Positions 1 to 19,486 of a stretch of DNA of 64,000 nucleotides are shown piece after piece (position 1 is the stretch's first letter; every line of letters begins with the position of its first letter). The translations under genes were made by a program, and so were the position numbers. Origin of the DNA: Elysia chlorotica (Eukaryota; Mollusca; Gastropoda; Plakobranchidae); the NCBI GenBank assembly GCA_003991915.1, contig RQTK01000351.1, positions 310,001-374,000 on the forward strand, given 5' to 3'. The notes under the pieces were generated by a model that did no database searches, was not told where the DNA came from, and worked only from the letters and a program-made list of their open reading frames with translations.

Positions 1-610
1 ACTAGAGAGTCAAATTTAATGTTGTACATGTATATGTAGTTATTTTGTTTCTATGTTTCCTTTTCATGACACCTGTATGTTGAAGAAATTTATTTTGCAG
101 TACAACACCTTTTCTGACATCAATCGTAAGGGGTCGCGGTGGTCTAGGGGTAGACTGGTGCTATGTTTCTTGAAGATGAATTATATGATTTTTTTTTAAA
201 TCTTTTGCCTTAAAGTTGTACTTGGTTTATACGAGAAGACAACCATACTCTATTAATAATATTATGTCTACAACTGTGACCAAGATCAGTTAAATTTTTT
301 TTTACTAGAAGTATCTCTAGAATGGACAAAAAAGTAAACTATACATTTCTGCTAAATGCAGCCAAAACCGTTTCTTAGACTTCATGAGAGCATGAATTTT
401 ATGGCACTATAGATGGTAAATAGAGCTTATGGATGTGCACCTGAAATCTCAGATTATACAAATACCACCAGTTAATACTTTAATAATAATTTTAATACCC
501 TTCGAAATGTTGGCAAAGTAATGTTATAATGTATGATCATTGTTTTTGAAACCTTCTATCTCTTGTCTAAAGCTTATCAACTAATCCTAGTCTAAAAGTG
601 GGGGGGGGGG
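1..610. other. AT-rich intergenic DNA with a SINE head fragment
   Basis: I see no coding exon here. Around 131-156 a short piece matches the tRNA-like head of the SINE at 611 (gcggtggtctaggggtaga) and then diverges, so it is a truncated relic. A run of G at 601-611 abuts the full SINE. Confidence 0.5.
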
Positions 611-864
611 GCGGTGGTCTAGGGGTAGAACATCAGCTTCCGACGCAAAAGGTCCCGAGTTCGAATCCTGGCTGTTGCATTCCCTACTGGTTGGGTCGGT
701 GTCAGTATACTGTGACCGGCTGAGACAGGAGTCATGGTATCCCTGCCCTGTCTCGTGTGTGGCAGCACATCAAAATTGTCAGGCGTCCGTCTTGGGGCCC
801 ATCCACAATATAGCCTATATAGTGCTGCTGTTGGACGTTAAAACCAACTCATCCAACCAAACAT
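611..864 (+). repeat. tRNA-derived SINE, near full length
   Basis: The element starts with a tRNA-like head containing an A-box-like stretch (tggtctaggggtaga) and a B-box-like ggtcccgagttcgaatcc. A body follows with ccctactggttgggtcggt, then tgtcgtgtgtggcagcaca-type sequence, then a tail ending in gttggacgttaaa. The copy at 55292-55538 matches along its whole length, which defines the unit of about 250 bp. Intact A and B boxes suggest a Pol III promoter. It is a SINE head and not a tRNA gene, because no acceptor stem closes. Confidence 0.85.
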
Positions 865-2167
865 TGAAACAACCGACATCAACCGTACACACTATCAAGT
901 ATCATATAATTCAAGTGAATTAAAAAAAATCGTGGAATCCAAATTATTGTAAAACCAGATGATATAAATTATATTACATGTGCATGTGCCATCAGCTACA
1001 AGCCAAAATGACATAATTGAAGACCATATGTATTCAACAGTATTTTGGCATACATGTATATGCTTTTCAAACCAGGACAAGTCGGTGCCAGAATCCTCAA
1101 ATCTGGCACTTTGCGGAAAGGCCTGGCACCCATTACAAATTTCGCCCAAAACGAATATATATATTATGAGAAAAGGACAAAACAAACATTATAACTGAAC
1201 GGAAGCAATACAAAAGCAAATTGAAAAAAGCAACTAAAATTAAAAGCAAAAAAAAATAAAAAGTAATAAGTGACAGGAATGAAGAAGACCCTTTTTTACT
1301 AGATAGAGAATAATCTTTTGAACGTCGTACAAAAAAAAAAGACAGAAAACAACAGAAAGTCGTACAATCATTGCAGAAAAAAAGAACACAAATCAATGTA
1401 TCTTTTTATTTTATAAGAAAACGCTTTAAACCATAATTATATGAAAAAGTTAACATATTTTCCTTAAGGACAGAACTTCCCCACACATTAAACACTGTAC
1501 AAAAATTAACCATGTGGTGGTTGAAAATGATCAAACTGCACGATGGAAGTTCTCCATCCCCTGCCTTTTTATCGGTGCAATTGCGCCCCCCCCCCAAAAA
1601 AAAAAAAAAAAAAAAAAAAAATTTACTTTAATTCGTAGCAAAGTTGACCAGTCCGGAGGTTTTAAATTACAAATAGCTAAAATTTAGAACATGCAGAGGA
1701 ACATCAACAATGTGTTTTGGGTTGGTTTGTTGTGACTATTTTATCATCGTAGTGATATTTCAATGAATTTTTGAAGATGAAAGAGTGGTGAAACAAAGGC
1801 CCTTTTCCGCTGATCTCACGAGATAAAGCTAAACTATCGGCGATTGGTTCGATACATACGTTAACGGACTATTCCATTCCAATTGAAAGCACGCTAGGGG
1901 TGGCAGAATATTTAATACAGATGCTCTCTAACACAGCGACAGTTTGGTTGGACGAAATTCACCATGTCCGAAATAGAACCACCCGACCCCCTAGCCTTAG
2001 CCTTCTAAGCCTAGCCTAGCCCACTGATCTTTGGAATTGTTGCTAGTCAGGCCTGTTGTTAGTTACCGCTCAAAATATGAAAACTGTTTTTGCCAACATA
2101 GTTTTTTCAATTAATAACTTGCATTTTTTGTTGTTGCGAGAGGGCCAAGTGATTAAGTGTTGAGTTT
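865..2167. other. Intergenic, no gene recognised
   Basis: This stretch is AT-rich with a poly(A) run near 1598-1620. A segment near 1085-1135 (ggtgccag, aaatctggcact) resembles sequence at about 6350-6406 next to the hAT fossil, so it may be a fragment of the same transposon family. The short open frames here lack splice sites or family resemblance. Confidence 0.4.
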
Positions 2168-3903
2168 TTCCTGTGTCCTTAGTTATTTTTTCTTTGATTA
2201 GGTGTAGAACATATATCTAGTATAAAGATTCTTTTGCAGGTCTGTATCTAAGTCTAGCTAGATTGTGTGAGATTTTTAAGCATGCCTAAGCAGTACGACA
2301 ACACGAGGACTTATCGCACTTCTCGGCACACAACGTATACGTGGTTAACACCGTCTTCAAATGGTACAAAAGCGTTTTGCAAGTTGTGTTCGGTGAAAAT
2401 GTTGCCTCGGCTGAGTCTTATAAAAAGGAACGAGGAAACGACCAAACACAAGCAAAAAATTCCTCGCGAAAATACTCTCACAAGGAGCATCATTTCTACA
2501 CCCAGAACCACGACCAGTGATGCTACAAAGGCAGCCGAGATCGAGCTATCCGCCATGACAATGGACCATTCAGGAGAAATCATCGCTTGACATGGGAAAG
2601 GCAGCGATCTAGAGAAGGTGCAGCTCCATTGTACACAATGTGGAGCAATCATAAAAGAATGTATTGCAGCTTCTATAAAAGAAGATCTTACTGAACAGCT
2701 CCAGGAAAAAGAAATTGTTGGTGGCTATAGACGAATCTACCGATGAGAAAATGCTCTGTATTGTTGTAACAAATGTTAGTTAATAGTAACAATGTAGAAG
2801 AAATAATTGTTACAGATTTTTTGTCTTTCGTGCATGTGGTGGAAGCCAACGCAGAAACACTCTTTGGGGTGATGGAAAAAGAACTAAACGCGTTCGGTTT
2901 GCTGCTTTAAAACTGCACCGGGTTTTCAAGTGACGGAGCAGCAGTTATGGTTGGGAATAGCAACATTGTTTGGACAAGACTGAAGGAAAGGGCCCCCCAC
3001 TGCATTCCACTGAAATGCATATGCCATTCATTAGCTCTTACAGTCTTTGTGTGCAGCATGCTTTCGCAGAACTGCCTTCAAATTTGAGTTTTTTGTTGAA
3101 AGAAGTACCTGCTTGGTTCAGCCACAGCAATAATCGCAAAATCTTTTCAATTTCAAGCCATTTCCAAAACAATGGAAGCAGACTCGAGTCTTGAAAGGTA
3201 CAGCTGTTCCTACACCATTTCAAAAACTCTCAGCCACCAGATGGCTTGTACGTTGCAAAATCATGAATAATATTTTGACAAACTACGATGAGTTTTTAGC
3301 ATACTTCACAGTTGCAGAACAAGCATTGAAAACTTAACCTGATGTCCACTCCAAGGCTAGGCTACTGAAGGAAATGAGTACTAGACAAGGCTGACTACTT
3401 GCTTCTACATTTCGCAACACCAGTCGCACAAGAGTTTGAGAAAGTAAATGCAATGTTCCAGGCAAACACTCTAGATCCGCATCAAATGCTTCAAGAACTT
3501 GACCTCCACCACAAAAGTCTCTACAGCAGAGTATACTATTTGGATGGATCGATGAAAGATATCGCTTCTTGTGACTTTGGTGCAAAGTTTGAAGTTGAGT
3601 GTAAAAAGTTTACAGAAACTCTGATTCAGTCATCTCGAGAGAGGGAGGAGCACGGCTTCTTGAGAACAAAAAACGATGTCGCAAGATGTTAATAGAAGCA
3701 TGCTCTCAAGCTCTCAAGTTCAAAAACGAATGCCCCCGAACAAAGATGTGCTCAACAAACTGTTATGCCCTAATAATATTCTTAACCAGGCATCAAAGCC
3801 AAAGTTCAATGAACTTCCCTTTTTGCACCTCGTTGATGACATCAATGCGGTCGAAGAGGAGTACAGAAGGATAACGTTGGTTGACTGGGTGGCTGAGGAG
3901 AAG
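2168..3903 (+). mobile_element. hAT transposase relic, tandem unit 1
   Basis: This is a decayed hAT-superfamily DNA transposon. An open stretch at 2267-2590 (107 residues) begins MPKQYDNTRTY and carries a BED-type zinc finger with KAFCKLC as the CxxC pair, followed by a His further on. The expected first His of the finger appears as Asn (KRNEETTKH). Downstream pieces in other frames include LLVAIDESTDEK near 2718-2768, the DESTD-type motif holding the first catalytic Asp of hAT transposases, and later helical segments. The reading frame is broken several times. The unit stops abruptly at the aaggct junction near 3903, where the second unit starts again from the 5' flank, so it lacks the C-terminal dimerisation domain. 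Confidence 0.85.
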
Positions 3904-5771
3904 GCTTTGTGTTCTTAGTTTGTTTTTTTTCCTTTGTTTGATCAGGACTAGAACATATATCTAGTATAAAGATTCTTTTTGCAGGTCTGTATCTAAGTCT
4001 AGCTAGATTGTGTGAGATTTTTAAGCATGCCTAAGCAGTACGACAACACGAGGACTTATCGCACTTCTCGGGACACAACGTATACGTGGTTAACACCGTC
4101 TTCAAATGGTACAAAAGCGTTTTGCAAGTTGTGTTCGGTGAAAATGTTGCCTCGGCTGAGTCTTATAAAAAGGAACGAGGAAACCACCAAACACAAGCAA
4201 AAAATTCCTCGCGAAAATACTCTCACAAGGAGCATCATTTCTACACCCAGAACCACGACCAGTGATGCTACAAAGGCAGCCGAGATCGAGCTATCCGCCA
4301 TGACAATGGACCATTCAGGAGAAATCATCGCTTGACATGGGAAAGGCAGCGATCTAGAGAAGGTGCAGCTCCATTGCACAAAATGTGGAGCAATCATAAA
4401 AGAATGTATTGCAGCTTCTATAAAAGAAGATCTTACTGAACAGCTCCAGGAAAAAGAAATATGTTAGTAAAATGTAGAAGAAAGCATTGTTACAGGTTTT
4501 TTGTCTCTCGTGCCTGTGGTGGAAGCCAACGCAGAAACACTCTTTGGGGTGATGGAAAAAGAACTAAACGCGTTCGGTTTGCTGCTTTAAAACTGCACCG
4601 GGTTTTCAAGTGACGGAGCAGCAGTTATGGTTGGGAATAGCAACAGTGTTTGGACAAGACTGAAGGAAAGGGCCCCCCACTGCATTCAACTGAAATGCAT
4701 ATGCCATTCATTAGCTCTTTGTGTGCAGCATGCTTTCGCAGAACTGCCTTCAAATTTGAGTTTTTTGTTGAAAGAAGTACCTGCTTGGTTCAGCCACAGC
4801 AATAATCGCAAAATCTGTTCAATTTCAAGCCATTTTCAACACAATGGATGCAGACTCGAGTCTTCAAAGGTACATATGTTCCTACACCATTTCAAAAACT
4901 CTCAGCCACCAGATGGCTTGTACGTTGCAAAATCATGGACAATATTTTGACAAACTACGATAAGTTTTTAGCATACTTCACGGTTGCAGAACAAGCATTG
5001 AAAACTTAACCTGATGTCCACTCCAAGGCCAGGCTACTGAGGGAAATGCTACAAGACAGGGCTGACTACTTGCTTCTACATTTCGCAACACTAGTCGCAC
5101 AAGAGTTTGAGAAAGTAAATACAATGTTCCAGGCAAACACTCAAGATCCGCATCAAATGCTTCAAGAACTTGACCTCCACCACAAGTCTCTACAGCCGAG
5201 TATACTATTTGGATGGTTCGATGAAAGATATCGCTTCTTGTGACTTTGGTGCAAAGTTTGAAGTTGAGTGTAAAAAGTTTACAGAAACTCTGATCCAGTC
5301 ATCTCGAGAGAGGGAGGAGGCACGGCTTCTTGAGAACAATGAACGATGTCGCAAGATGTTAATAGAAGCATGCTCTCAAGTTGAAAAACGACTGCCCCCG
5401 AACAAAGATGTGTTCAAAAAAACTCCAACTGTTACACCCTAACAATGTTCTTAACCAAGCATCAAAACCAAAGTTCAATGAGCTTCCCTTTTTGCACCTC
5501 ATGGATGACATCTGTGCGGCCAAAGAGGAGTACAGAAGGATAACGTTGGTTTGCTGGGTGGCTGAGGAGAAGGCTGAATTTAAAGGAAGGATTCCAGAAG
5601 ATGCAATTGAGTTTTGGAGTGGTGTCAGAAAGTCTGCATCTTTCAAAATACTTTCAAATTATGCCCTGCAAGCTTTGGCAATACCACCCAGCAACGCAAT
5701 TGTTGAAAGAATTTTCTCAATAGTCACTTCCACAAAAACCAAGGCAAGGTATGGGTGTTGTTTGTTTTTAA
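3904..5771 (+). mobile_element. hAT transposase relic, tandem unit 2 with C-terminal domain
   Basis: This is a second, nearly identical unit (only scattered base differences), with the 107-residue BED-finger frame at 4012-4335. It lacks about 60 bp around 4459 that in unit 1 encodes the DESTD motif. Unlike unit 1 it continues past the duplication junction (about 5571) into the hAT C-terminal dimerisation region at about 5572-5750, with ALAIPPSNAIVERIFS and KTKAR. Unit 2 followed by its unique 3' part therefore represents the original element, and unit 1 was produced by a tandem duplication. It is not capable of making a transposase. Confidence 0.85.
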
Positions 5772-6406
5772 TGCCATAATACGAATCAGATCACATATGA
5801 AAATGAGGAACATGTGCTGTAGTAGCTTCAAAGCCTCCACCAAAATGATCAACAAACACAATACAGCAAATTTGTACAAAAGTTCAAACGAGTCCCTGGA
5901 AGACTCAGCCGAGATGGTGTGCGTCATTCCTCTAAATCCCATAACCTTTTGTTGTCACGGTAGTGTCAAGAAGACCACTGACCAGACAATCATCGTTTTT
6001 TGTTGTTTAGTTTCATCAAACAAAAAAACAAAAACAACACATTACAGCTAGGTTTTGACAAAGGCATTGCCTAGACCTGAATGAGTTTAATTGGATGTAA
6101 TTATTTGATACAGTAAACGTCGATGTAGAGAAGGGACAACTTGGTGGAAAAAAGGAGTATTACCAACCAATCTTAAGATGCATATAAGCCAAACCATTGA
6201 AAGTTACAATATTATAAAAAGTAAGTAAAGCAAACATCTATGCCGCTACATTGTTAGCCATAGCTGGCGATGAGTTATTAAAAAACGTTTAGTATCGTTA
6301 GCGACTTAGCCTATCTATAGTTCCCAACGTTTGTAGTAGACCATACAATTTGGCACTTTCAAGTTGCAAATCTGGCACCCCCGAGTGGAAAAACATTTGG
6401 CAACCC
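5772..6406 (+). repeat. Probable 3' flank and terminus of the hAT fossil
   Basis: AT-rich sequence after the transposase relic runs to catttggcaaccctg at about 6392-6406. The reverse complement, starting CAGGGTTGCCAAATG, has the CAG-initial form typical of hAT termini. I did not find a matching 5' terminus or an 8-bp target duplication, so the boundary is tentative. Confidence 0.35.
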
Positions 6407-8210
6407 TGTAGAGTACATGGGCATATAATAACTTCTTAGTTTAAAAAAAGCCTACGGTGGAAGCAGAGATTCATTATTGACTCATTTAGATGTCTTTTGA
6501 ATGCCTCTCATTGAACCAACAGTATGGTAACAGATGCGAATTTATAAAATCTACTATTGAATAACCTTTTTGACACACAATGACACTTGTCTTATTAATT
6601 CAAAATGATAGCAAAACACTGGATATTTAAATGTGAGAAAAAAAAATTTAATCAAGTGATATTTTCATTCATCCACAAATATACAAGTATAAAAAGACTT
6701 CATCCATCCATCCATAGATGTAATTATCAAAATACATTACACATACCATTTGACATTCAAATACACTCATTCTTTTTTCTAAACTTAGGAAATTTGCAGA
6801 CGGTTTAGTATTTTTAAAATTTAGTTTTATGCATGTGTGTCTCAATTCAAACAAAACCTAAAACTTGAATACTTTTTGTTAATTCTAAAGTTGTACTTTC
6901 TAAATATACCACATCAAAACACAGTTTTACAGAGAAATTAATGCTTATTAACGTTAATCAGACATTTTTATATTTAATGCAGGTAAAAGTTTTTTTTAAA
7001 GAACTTATGTAAATAAATATTCGAATAAAACTTGCATACCCTCGTTCTTGGAAAAGGTAGCTGATACAGGCGTATTTTATAGATGACAGCAAAGTGAAGG
7101 TTCTGAAGTAAGTCTGTGTGAAAAATTATTCAACCTAAACACCCGTCTTTATTGTCAACTACACAAATGATCCAATCTTCGTCTACTAAAAAAAAAAAAT
7201 CATTTATCTGTAACTGTGTAAGTTTAGTTTGAATGAGAAAACTAAAAATTTAGTTTTCATTTTAGCGTACTAAAATATGCAATGAGATTCTTTGTTAGAC
7301 TACATTTTATTTTGCTGTTGTGCTGTTATCAATATTTTGGCTTTATATCCAGCTTATGTGCACCATATCATTGACAGTGATGAATTTTTATGTAGACTCT
7401 ATAAAAGTGAAAAGTCAAGTGTTGCCTTTCTTCAACATTCCTATATCTCTATAAAGTATCTTTGTTAACTGTCATTGATATGAAAACATTGAATTCTTAC
7501 TCTAGTGATATTTTAGTTTGCTTAGTGTGAGCTAAGGATAAGAAAGGTGTGTTCCATTTATTCTTCTTTCTTATAATATACAGTGGAAAACTCAGGATGA
7601 AAATTGCTTGGGATTTGATCAAACTCAAAATTGAGAGGATTTGAATTGCAAAAAGGGACTCCCCCAATCATATGTGTGTTTTCAATATACAGGCAGACGC
7701 TTATCTTATTCCTTTTGTTTTCTCCAAACCCCATTTCTTCTTAAAGGATGCCTTGAGCAGCAAAAACCATGGAATGCTACTTGACAGAGAGTACATTTGT
7801 AATGCCTTTTGGTGAGGGGCTTCGAATCAAAAGAACCAAGCCAGAAATACAGTATAATCCACTTATATCACATTCTGTATGAATGGACATTTTACACCAC
7901 GTCGATATAAGTGGATTATACATGTACTGTACTTGAATAATGAGTCTGATTTTAACGGAGCCAAAGAGAAAAAAATAACTTATCTTCTTGCCAACTTCGG
8001 TTTATGAAAGATTTGAATTATCAGCCTTTAATTTTAGAGGTTTCCACTGTATTGTCCTCTATCAGTATCACTCTCCTTCTATCCTTCTAATTGACATCGC
8101 AGGCGTGAGGAAAATTTTGAAACGGACAGTCAAAATGTGTCTTTCTTTTTTTTTTTTAAATTACACTTTGTTATTTTTACTATTTTTATGTTATATACCC
8201 TGTCATTAAA
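6407..8210. other. Intergenic, AT-rich, with pogo-like inverted repeat
   Basis: No exon is recognised. It contains a strong inverted repeat at 7853-7920 (listed separately) and fragments such as gaggtttccactgta near 8038, which resemble ends of pogo/Tigger-like DNA transposons. Confidence 0.4.
7853..7920. repeat. 17-bp perfect inverted repeat, MITE-like
   Basis: The left arm tataatccacttatatc (7853-7869) pairs with gatataagtggattata (7904-7920) across a 34-base spacer. The flanking acagtataatcc and ggattatacatgtactgt prolong the symmetry imperfectly. The CAGTA-type ends suggest a small pogo/Tc1-mariner-type non-autonomous element. Confidence 0.6.
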
Positions 8211-8211
8211 T

Positions 8212-8217
8212 TTTATT
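8212..8217 (-). terminator. Candidate polyadenylation signal of POLR2G
   Basis: Read on the minus strand this is AATAAA, about 103 bases downstream of the POLR2G stop codon and in the right orientation. It is the best canonical hexamer in that stretch. Other AT-rich hexamers exist, so the call is moderate. Confidence 0.5.
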
Positions 8218-8319
8218 ACACTTTGCCTTGTTCATTCTTATATTTCTACAAATATGTTTACATCCAAATCAAATTGTACATTATCCAACCATTCCCCTTT
8301 TTAGTGATGATACCAATCA

Positions 8320-16223
<7,904 letters not shown>

Positions 16224-16436
16224 ATTTTTTGTCTTAAGTTTGCACTGAAGGCGTTTTTGGTTAATTTGACAAGGGGGGAAAGTTGATTTTTTCACTTCAG
16301 TCTCTGATACGCTATTGCGCTCTCCGCTCTACTTTCGTTTTTCCATATGCCTTTATGGTTTCTAATTAGGAAGACGGATAGCCAGCGTGGAGTTTCTGTG
16401 AGGCAACAGGAGGCTGCACTCCTTAGGCTGTTAACG

Positions 16437-16690
16437 ATTCCTAGGTTCCTCTTAAAGATCATATACGGCGATGGGCTTCAAGACTGACGCCTGACAAATG
16501 TATGTGCTGCCACACACGAGACAGGGCGGATATACCATGACTCTTGTCTCAGATGGTCACATTATACTGAAACCGACCCAACCAGTAACAGCGGGCGAAC
16601 ATAGGACAAATAAATCTGCCGATCGTGGGATTGGATCCGCGGACCTCCTGATCTGAAGATCAATGCTCTACCACTTGAGCCAGTTCGCCC
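16437..16690 (-). repeat. tRNA-derived SINE upstream of POLR2G
   Basis: Read on the minus strand it begins ggcgaactggctcaagtgg (A-box-like), continues with a B-box-like ggatccaatccc, then actggttgggtcggtttcag, tgtcgtgtgtggcagcaca-type body and a ttgtcaggcgtc block. The body is shared with the SINE at 611, but the tRNA-like head differs, which suggests a related family using another tRNA. It ends about 210 bases upstream of the POLR2G start codon and is in the same orientation as the gene. Confidence 0.8.
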
Positions 16691-17623
16691 CCCCCCCAAA
16701 CCCGCGGTTGTTTCCATCGCAACCCTTAAAAGCTGTTGCTTTCTAACAGCAAAGGGTCTAAACACAATAGTGAAGATGGATTTACTCGACCACTTCTGGC
16801 AAAAAAATTTTTTTTGTGCTCGTGTGGAGGGGGCGGGGTGCTTGCTAATAACCGTATGACACCTTTCTTTGATAAAGCGAACTTGAGGGTGCGGAAGGGG
16901 GGGGGGGGCGCTTGCACGCAGAAATGTTGTAGATGTAGGCTACATGTAATGAGAGGTTATTTACGAGAATTACGTTTTTTTAATGAAATCCTTCAATTGC
17001 AAAAAGCTATAGTTAATCAAATTATCTTTATTGGTTACAAACGTATTTTAAAGGTGCACACTCATTTATAGGGTTTCCTTCAACAAAAAAGGTTTTTGCA
17101 TACTTTGCACTCATCAACAGACTTTTGATTAGAAACCTTGGACTCTGTCCAAACAGGACAATGGGTGTATGCCGCTGATTATAACAATGTCCGTCAACCC
17201 AGGAGTCGCTACTTTACATGCAAGTGGTTTTGCGTAAAATTAAAAAGAAAGAAAAATAAGCTTATCACGTGAAAATGGACAACATACATTATTCACATTT
17301 TAAAACTATTACAACCTAGTCTAATCAGTAAATGATTAAATCAGCAAAGACATACACTGTAGATTTAAACATAAGAAAAAAATAAGTACACGTCACCTCC
17401 ATTTATGACTTTACTGATGAAGATCTAGATAAGATCACCATTTCAGATCACGAAATGATAGAAAAAAAATAACGTTAACCTGGGCTACTTAGAAAAACAA
17501 TGCCAAATGACAATTATTATTATTTTATTAGAGTAAAATAATAAATACGGTTATAGAAGACTGGGGAAACACGGAGCGCTATATTTAAAAAAAAATATGG
17601 AGGATAGAGAGAGGGGTTCAAAC

Positions 17624-17669
<46 letters not shown>

Positions 17670-17693
17670 GTGAGAGAAAGAGAGAGAGAGAGA

Positions 17694-17732
<39 letters not shown>
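17624..17732. repeat. (ATT)n followed by (GA)n microsatellite
   Basis: About 15 ATT units (17624-17669) are directly joined to an interrupted GA array (17670-17732). The Tyr-rich and Arg-Glu-rich frames here are artefacts. Confidence 0.95.
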
Positions 17733-17736
<4 letters not shown>

Positions 17737-19085
17737 CATGAAAGAGAGTTATCTTAGGGGCATAAATATGGATCTGCAGGTAAAGAGAAAAACCCTAAAT
17801 AAAAAAGATAAAACAAAAAAATACCCCCAAAAATCCAAAATTAATATAAAAGCGAAAAACAAAAGAAAACAAAACAAAATAAACCAACCAAAAAACAACA
17901 AAAAAAAAAAACAACAAAACGGAACAGTTTAACATGAAATAATAAATTAACAATGTATGCCTTTAAAATGCCATAACTATTTTTTTTTCAATCTAAGCAT
18001 TTGAACAAAGGAAAGCTAGAGATAATCAGGTACAAGCGTTCCTATTAGGCCTACTTGTAAGAATCGAAAAAAAAATTATTGCTTGGTGGTTGGCTTATAA
18101 AAACAACAGAATATTTTTTGATGATTTCTTTCTATTGTGTGGCTCCAATAAAAATGTAGGCATAACACTTTGCCACCCAGCGAGTGAGTTATGTGGATTT
18201 GAACAATGCAGAACTCTATAGGCTAGTAGGCCTATAGAGGTTTGACCAATAATGAAGTAGGCCTACAAGCTTACAAAGTATAGCTCGTAGACACTTATTA
18301 TTTTTTTATGCGGAAGTTCTTTCCTCGTTTTTAATTTCTTAGCTTTGGAATCTTTGTATTTTTCTTTCTAGATAATTTCATTATTCACAGCTTTGTTTTA
18401 AGTTAGAAGAGCACCCACTTCCATTCCTCGCTTCACCTTTCACTTCGCCCATCCACTGAAAAGAGTCAGCGCCGCTGCATTGGTTTAGTAAGCACTCTAC
18501 TCAACATAGTGCGTGTAATCTGTTTATAATTCACAATTTGCCTGTTTGTACTTAACTGTGTTCATACAATCAACTTAATAATTATTTACTCAATTAATGC
18601 TTACTGTAATATCTATTCATTATTTAAGAAAACCAAAACCTAATTATAATAAATAGTATAGGTTCACTGCATTTTGCATTCTTTTAAAATGAATAATATG
18701 AATAATTGTTTTTGCTCAGACATATACAAATCTATAATCTCTATGAACAAAATTAGACGGTGTGCCTTGCTTGAAAAATGAAAAAGTTCCTCGCGGGAAA
18801 AATATTAGAGAACGCAATTTAACGTATTAACTTCTAACTTTATTAAGACTTAAAGTTGAGGCCTTAGTGAAAACTTGTTAAAACTAAAAGACAATAAGTT
18901 CAAATTTTAGATCTAGAATCTATATCTAGATCTATATCTACACTCGCTGAATGAAACGCATGCCTTCCGCCACTTCAAATAGGTAGTATCTTTAATCTAA
19001 AACTAGAGAATCTAGGTTAAGGTAGAACTAATCTTCTAAATTAAATTTTTTTTGAAATCTTTTCAAATTTGAAGTTATATAATAG

Positions 19086-19140
19086 AGTCTAGATCTAGAT
19101 CTAGATCTAGAGAGAAATCTAATCTAAATCTAGATCTAGG
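19086..19140. repeat. AGATCT-type short tandem array
   Basis: Two clusters of iterated tctaga/gatcta hexamers are separated by agagaaatctaatctaa. It is the same motif as at 16102. Confidence 0.7.
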
Positions 19141-19486
19141 CCTAGACTCTAGTATTTTTTTATGCATACGCAGAGTTTTTGCATGGCTAGATCTAAATCT
19201 AACCACAATCTTCCTGAAATTTTTGGTCCAGATAGATATAGACTAGATCTCTATTCGGCTGAGTCTAGATCTATGCTATAGGCCTATGCACTAGGGATAG
19301 TTTTGTGGTGCCTAACCTGTGGGCGGAATTCGATAGAGAGAGGAGAGATAGAGACAGCAAGCGAGCGTGAGAAACAAAGATAATATTTAGTAATATATAA
19401 TAATATATTGTGCAGGAAGCAGTCAATAAATGTCATAGTTTATTTTTCTCTTTTCCAGTCGGCAATCATTTCATCAAATTACAGAC

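Larger units (their letters stand above)
16700..19458. other. Intergenic region between two divergent genes
   Basis: This lies between POLR2G (minus) and the bHLH-HMG gene (plus). It contains an ATT array and GA array (17624-17732), A-rich sequence, poly(G) at about 16898-16908, and AGATCT-type arrays. The promoters of both genes and at least one noncoding exon of the plus-strand gene should lie here, but I cannot place the transcription starts. Confidence 0.45.

Noticed and set aside
611-690. tRNA gene
   Set aside because: It has A- and B-box-like motifs but no closing acceptor stem, and it continues into the conserved SINE body. The same reasoning applies to the other tRNA-like heads.
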